From Chloroflexota bacterium (GTDB lineage Bacteria > Chloroflexota > UBA6077): 26,587 nucleotides of DNA. The position numbers were made by a program, and so were the translations under genes. The notes under the pieces are model-generated. The model did not search any database. It was not told the origin of the DNA and saw only the letters and a list, made by a program, of their open reading frames with translations. The DNA lies in NCBI GenBank assembly GCA_021806765.1, contig JAJZQR010000048.1, forward strand, positions 1 to 26,587. The letters run 5' to 3'. Each line of letters begins with the position of its first letter. Positions within the stretch are counted from its first letter, which is position 1. Of the stretch, positions 23,895 to 26,587 are shown in pieces.

Positions 23895-24614
23895 CTACCC
23901 CCTCCAGTCTGTGCCCTTAGCCTTCTGGCGATCCAGAACAAGCTGCCGCAAGTCTTCCACCGAGACCCGCTCCAGGCTTTCCACCACCCTATCGGCACCC
24001 GACAACCGATCTCGGGGCCAGGTGGTTGCCACTGCCAGGCAGGCCATGCCCGCCCTTCGGGCGGCTTCCACGCCAGCGACCGAGTCTTCCACCACCACGC
24101 ACAACTCGGGCGGCACCGATAGCCTCTCGGCAGCCTTCAAGAAGACCTCGGGCTGGGGCTTTCCCTCCGTCACGTCCTCGGCAGCCACGTACTGCGTAAG
24201 AGGTAGGTGGATCCTGGGCAGGATCTCCACCAGATTGGCCCGGGGCGTGGAGGAAGCGACAGCCTGGGGGATGCCTCCGGCCGCCAACTCCGTCACCAAT
24301 CGCTCGGCCCCCGGCAGCAACGGAACCCTCTCGGGCAGTAACTCCCGAAAGGTGGCCTCCTTCAGTTCAGAGAGCCTCTCCACTTCCGCCTCGCTGACAT
24401 CGGGTAGCCAGCGGGGGAGTACCTCGGAGTCACGCTGGCCGAAGGTGGATCGAAACTCCTCTTCCGAGAGGGACCTGCCGAAGTCCGCCAGTAGCCGCCG
24501 CCAGGACTCCAGATGGTACCGGCTGGTATCCACCAGCACACCATCGAGATCCCAGAGGACGGCGAAGGGCGGCTTGCCCTCAACTCTTCCCATAGTGGAA
24601 CGGGATTCTACCAT
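23895..24614 (-). CDS. HAD-superfamily phosphatase, beta-phosphoglucomutase-like
   Basis: A 239-aa cytosolic protein with motif I WDLDGVLVDTSR (Asp22 nucleophile, Asp24 acid), an alpha-helical cap, motif II AVASSTPRANL, the motif III Lys in EGKPQPEVFLKAAE, and motif IV VVVEDSVAGVEAARRAG. This is the subfamily IA, beta-phosphoglucomutase/phosphoglycolate-phosphatase type, which hydrolyses or isomerises small phosphorylated metabolites. The exact substrate is open. ATG 24614 is used, 6 bp behind the HExxH gene; an ATG at 24593 would still retain motif I. Confidence 0.92.
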   Translation of the reverse strand: MVESRSTMGRVEGKPPFAVLWDLDGVLVDTSRYHLESWRRLLADFGRSLSEEEFRSTFGQRDSEVLPRWLPDVSEAEVERLSELKEATFRELLPERVPLLPGAERLVTELAAGGIPQAVASSTPRANLVEILPRIHLPLTQYVAAEDVTEGKPQPEVFLKAAERLSVPPELCVVVEDSVAGVEAARRAGMACLAVATTWPRDRLSGADRVVESLERVSVEDLRQLVLDRQKAKGTDWRG

Positions 24615-24620
24615 AACTTG

Positions 24621-25100
24621 TTAGCCCTTCGCCCCGGGAGCATCGAGAAGCCCGACGTAGAATTGGGCCACGTAGTCCGGCAACTTCTCCAGGCGACCCA
24701 TCACCCCGCTGGCGAGACCGGCGTACCGCTCCCAGTCGTTGTCCCGCATGCCCGGGAAACCCGTGGAGGGATCCCCATGCTCGTAAACGTATGCCAGGGA
24801 TGCTGCATCCCTGAATCGGGGATCGGGCTCCTCCGAGAGTCGCAGCACCGCCGCCAGGAATTCCCGACGGGTCCCGCCATCACGCCGCATCTCCTCCCAC
24901 CAGGCGTGGGCCACCTCGTGGATGGCAGCCTCCTCCTGGGCCGTGAACAGTTCCACCAGCTGTCTATCTGGATGCCAGAAGCCACCACCCCTGGTGCTGC
25001 GGGGATCGTGGATCACCACCCTCACCCCTCGGGCCACCAGCTCTCGCCAGGCCGACTGCCGAATGGGCAGTTCAGGAAGCGCCGGATCGATCTTCGTCAT
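24621..25100 (-). CDS. Small hypothetical protein with an HExxH metallopeptidase motif
   Basis: A 159-aa soluble protein that I cannot place in a named family. Residues 56-70 read EEAAIHEVAHAWWEE, a helix with HEVAH (61-65), the zinc-binding and catalytic motif of zincin peptidases. It is preceded by a beta-rich start (VRVVIHDP, QLVELFT) that resembles the strand before the active helix. A third ligand is not obvious; Glu107 in YVYEHGD and Asp122 are candidates. The ATG at 25100 has GGAGG eight bases upstream, which fixes the start although the frame is open far upstream. It begins a run with the HAD, DUF815 and hicBA genes. Confidence 0.75.
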   Translation of the reverse strand: MTKIDPALPELPIRQSAWRELVARGVRVVIHDPRSTRGGGFWHPDRQLVELFTAQEEAAIHEVAHAWWEEMRRDGGTRREFLAAVLRLSEEPDPRFRDAASLAYVYEHGDPSTGFPGMRDNDWERYAGLASGVMGRLEKLPDYVAQFYVGLLDAPGAKG

Positions 25101-25135
25101 GTCGTCTTTCCTCCGGATGCAACTCTCTGCTGCTA

Positions 25136-25163
25136 GCACGCCGGGAGAGGGCAACCGGCGTGC
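25136..25163. promoter_or_regulatory. Inverted repeat in the divergent promoter region
   Basis: GCACGCCGG (25136-25144) and its exact complement CCGGCGTGC (25155-25163) are separated by 10 bp. The pair lies between the HExxH gene (-, start 25100) and the MFS gene (+, start 25233). The two-half-site form at a divergent promoter fits an operator. No regulator is encoded beside it. Confidence 0.35.
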
Positions 25164-25232
25164 CGCCCCCAGATGCACAACCGCCTGCCTCCGTGCTACC
25201 ATGCGCCGATTGACCTGGAAAGGAATGCAACG

Positions 25233-26459
25233 ATGAGGTTGCCACTGCGAGGGATCCTGCCACCGGGGCTGCCTCCCCAGTTCTACCTGCTGGTGGGAGG
25301 CAGTCTCCTCACATCCACCGGCTTCACCATGGCCTTCCCCTTCCTGACCCTCTACCTGAGCACCCAACTGGGAGTGCCCATGGACAGGGTCGGAATGCTG
25401 TTCATAGGCAACTCCGCGGCCGGACTGATCGCCCAGACTATGGCCGGCCCCATCGCCGACCGGTTCGGCCGAAAGCCGGTCATGGTGATGGGACTCCTCA
25501 CCCAGGCCTGCGTCGCGGTAGCCTACACCCAGGCCCGCGCCTTCGAGGAGTTCGTCCTCCTCGCCTTCCTCAACGGCTTCTTCGGGGCCTTCTTCATGCC
25601 GGCCAGCAGTGCCATGGTCATCGACCTGGTGGGGAACGAACGGCGGACCCAGGCCTTCGGGATAACGCGGGTTGCCGCCAACCTGGGATGGGTCATCGGC
25701 CCTTCTCTGGGCGGGCTGCTGGCCACTCAGTCCTACTCCCTCCTGTTCCTCGGCGCCGCCGTGGCCCAACTGATCTACATGGTCCTGTTGCTCATCTTCG
25801 CCCGAGAGACGCTGCCTGCTGGCACGAGGAAAGCTGCCCTTCAGGGCTGGACCGGCGGGTACGGCGTGGTTCTCAGCGATCACAAGTTCATGGTGTTCAT
25901 TGCCGCCTCCGTCCTGACCGCCCTGGTGTACACCCAGCTCAACACCACCATGCCCGTCTACCTCAAGCGGGACAAGGGAATCATGGAAAGTGGGTATGGG
26001 ATGCTGATGGCTCTCAACGCCGGCATGGTGGTTCTGTTCCAGTTTCCCACCACACGGGTGGTAGAGCATCGAGACCGGGTCTACATGCTGGCCCTCGGAT
26101 CACTCCTGTACGCCCTCGGGCTGGGAAGCCTCGGCCTCGGGCAGACCCTGCTCCACTTCGCGGTCAGCGTCGCTGTCCTCACTGCGGGGGAGATAGTCAT
26201 AGCCCCCGTGGCCAGCGCCCTGGTAGCCGAACTCTCGCCCGACCACATGCGCGCCCGGTACATGGCAGTCTTCGGCCTCACCTGGACCCTCGGCTTCGGT
26301 CTCGGTCCCACCTGGGGAGGCATCGTGATGCAGCACTGGGGCTCCCAGTGGGTGTGGAACCTGGCTTTCCTGTTCGGCTGTCTCTCCGCTCTGGCCTACC
26401 TTCCTCTAAGACGGATGATGGGCCGCAGCCAACGGCGTCCCAGCCTCCAGGACGGCTGA
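25233..26459 (+). CDS. MFS transporter, drug-efflux-like
   Basis: A 408-aa protein with about 12 membrane helices. It has the loop 2-3 motif AGPIADRFGRKPVM (71-84), a helix 5 segment ITRVAANLGWVIGPSLGGLL that matches the efflux-specific motif C (gxxxGPxxGG), and a second-half repeat TTRVVEHRDR. Motif C points to the drug:proton antiporter group, so efflux of a small compound is likely; the substrate is unknown. ATG 25233 was chosen because AAGGA lies eight bases upstream; a longer reading from 25173 has no ribosome site. The last 128 bp of the window after its stop hold no visible gene. Confidence 0.9.
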   Translation: MRLPLRGILPPGLPPQFYLLVGGSLLTSTGFTMAFPFLTLYLSTQLGVPMDRVGMLFIGNSAAGLIAQTMAGPIADRFGRKPVMVMGLLTQACVAVAYTQARAFEEFVLLAFLNGFFGAFFMPASSAMVIDLVGNERRTQAFGITRVAANLGWVIGPSLGGLLATQSYSLLFLGAAVAQLIYMVLLLIFARETLPAGTRKAALQGWTGGYGVVLSDHKFMVFIAASVLTALVYTQLNTTMPVYLKRDKGIMESGYGMLMALNAGMVVLFQFPTTRVVEHRDRVYMLALGSLLYALGLGSLGLGQTLLHFAVSVAVLTAGEIVIAPVASALVAELSPDHMRARYMAVFGLTWTLGFGLGPTWGGIVMQHWGSQWVWNLAFLFGCLSALAYLPLRRMMGRSQRRPSLQDG

Positions 26460-26587
26460 TCCCGAATCCTGCGGTAGTGTATGAACAATTGCGGAAATAG
26501 CCGGGGGGACGGCCTAGGGGGGAGGGGGCAGGTGGTCTGTAGGAGGCGTCTCCTGTTGTTGAAGGAATAGGCTGTTTTGGGCGGGCT

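Noticed and set aside
25101..26069. Upstream continuation of the HExxH frame on the minus strand to 26069
   Set aside because: The part beyond 25100 is antisense to the MFS gene and has shadow composition. ATG 25100 with GGAGG is a clear start.

Overview
The window is GC-rich bacterial chromosome with tightly packed genes. It holds 23 protein-coding genes, one of them cut by the left edge. I see no rRNA, tRNA, CRISPR array, transposase, integrase or phage gene. The gene content (Acs-type acetyl-CoA synthetase, GT39 membrane proteins, a split-Soret-type cytochrome) and the many palindromic dispersed repeats in the gaps suggest an uncultured member of the Chloroflexota. That placement is an inference from the general look of the sequence, not a marker gene.

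Layout. Positions 1-1403 hold a partial MFS transporter (-) and a divergent NIPSNAP-family gene (+). Positions 1441-5883 are a minus-strand run: a degenerate DHH-type protein, an acetamidase/formamidase, a three-part TrmO/FmdE fusion protein, and moeA (molybdopterin molybdotransferase). Positions 6130-9037 hold a class II aldolase and acetyl-CoA synthetase, separated by a repeat-filled gap. Positions 9304-11084 encode a two-gene ABC-2 exporter. Positions 11284-16178 are a probable four-gene unit, all on the minus strand: PAS sensor histidine kinase, MFS/SLC45-like transporter, ECF sigma factor and zinc-finger anti-sigma factor. At 16468-17205 is a Tat-exported dihaem cytochrome of the split-Soret type. 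A GT39 glycosyltransferase (+, 17524-19659) runs head-on into a secreted putative glycoside hydrolase carrying four carboxypeptidase-regulatory-like repeats (-). The run 25100-21914 on the minus strand reads HExxH protein, HAD phosphatase, DUF815 AAA ATPase, hicB, hicA. A second MFS exporter (+, 25233-26459) lies at the right end.

How the genes may work together. moeA inserts molybdenum into the pterin cofactor. The neighbouring fusion carries an FmdE domain, a family first named from molybdenum formylmethanofuran dehydrogenase operons, and sits 3 bp behind an amidase that may release formate or acetate plus ammonia. This is the most unusual gene group in the window. The second point of interest is the repeat population: two 68-bp inverted repeats of one family, perfect 24-bp and 34-bp palindromes, and a repeat whose arm supplies the stop codon of hicA. 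Another repeat appears to be translated into the N-terminus of the AAA ATPase. A long hairpin with a T-run lies between a candidate promoter and acs; it may be either the ABC operon terminator or an acs leader element.
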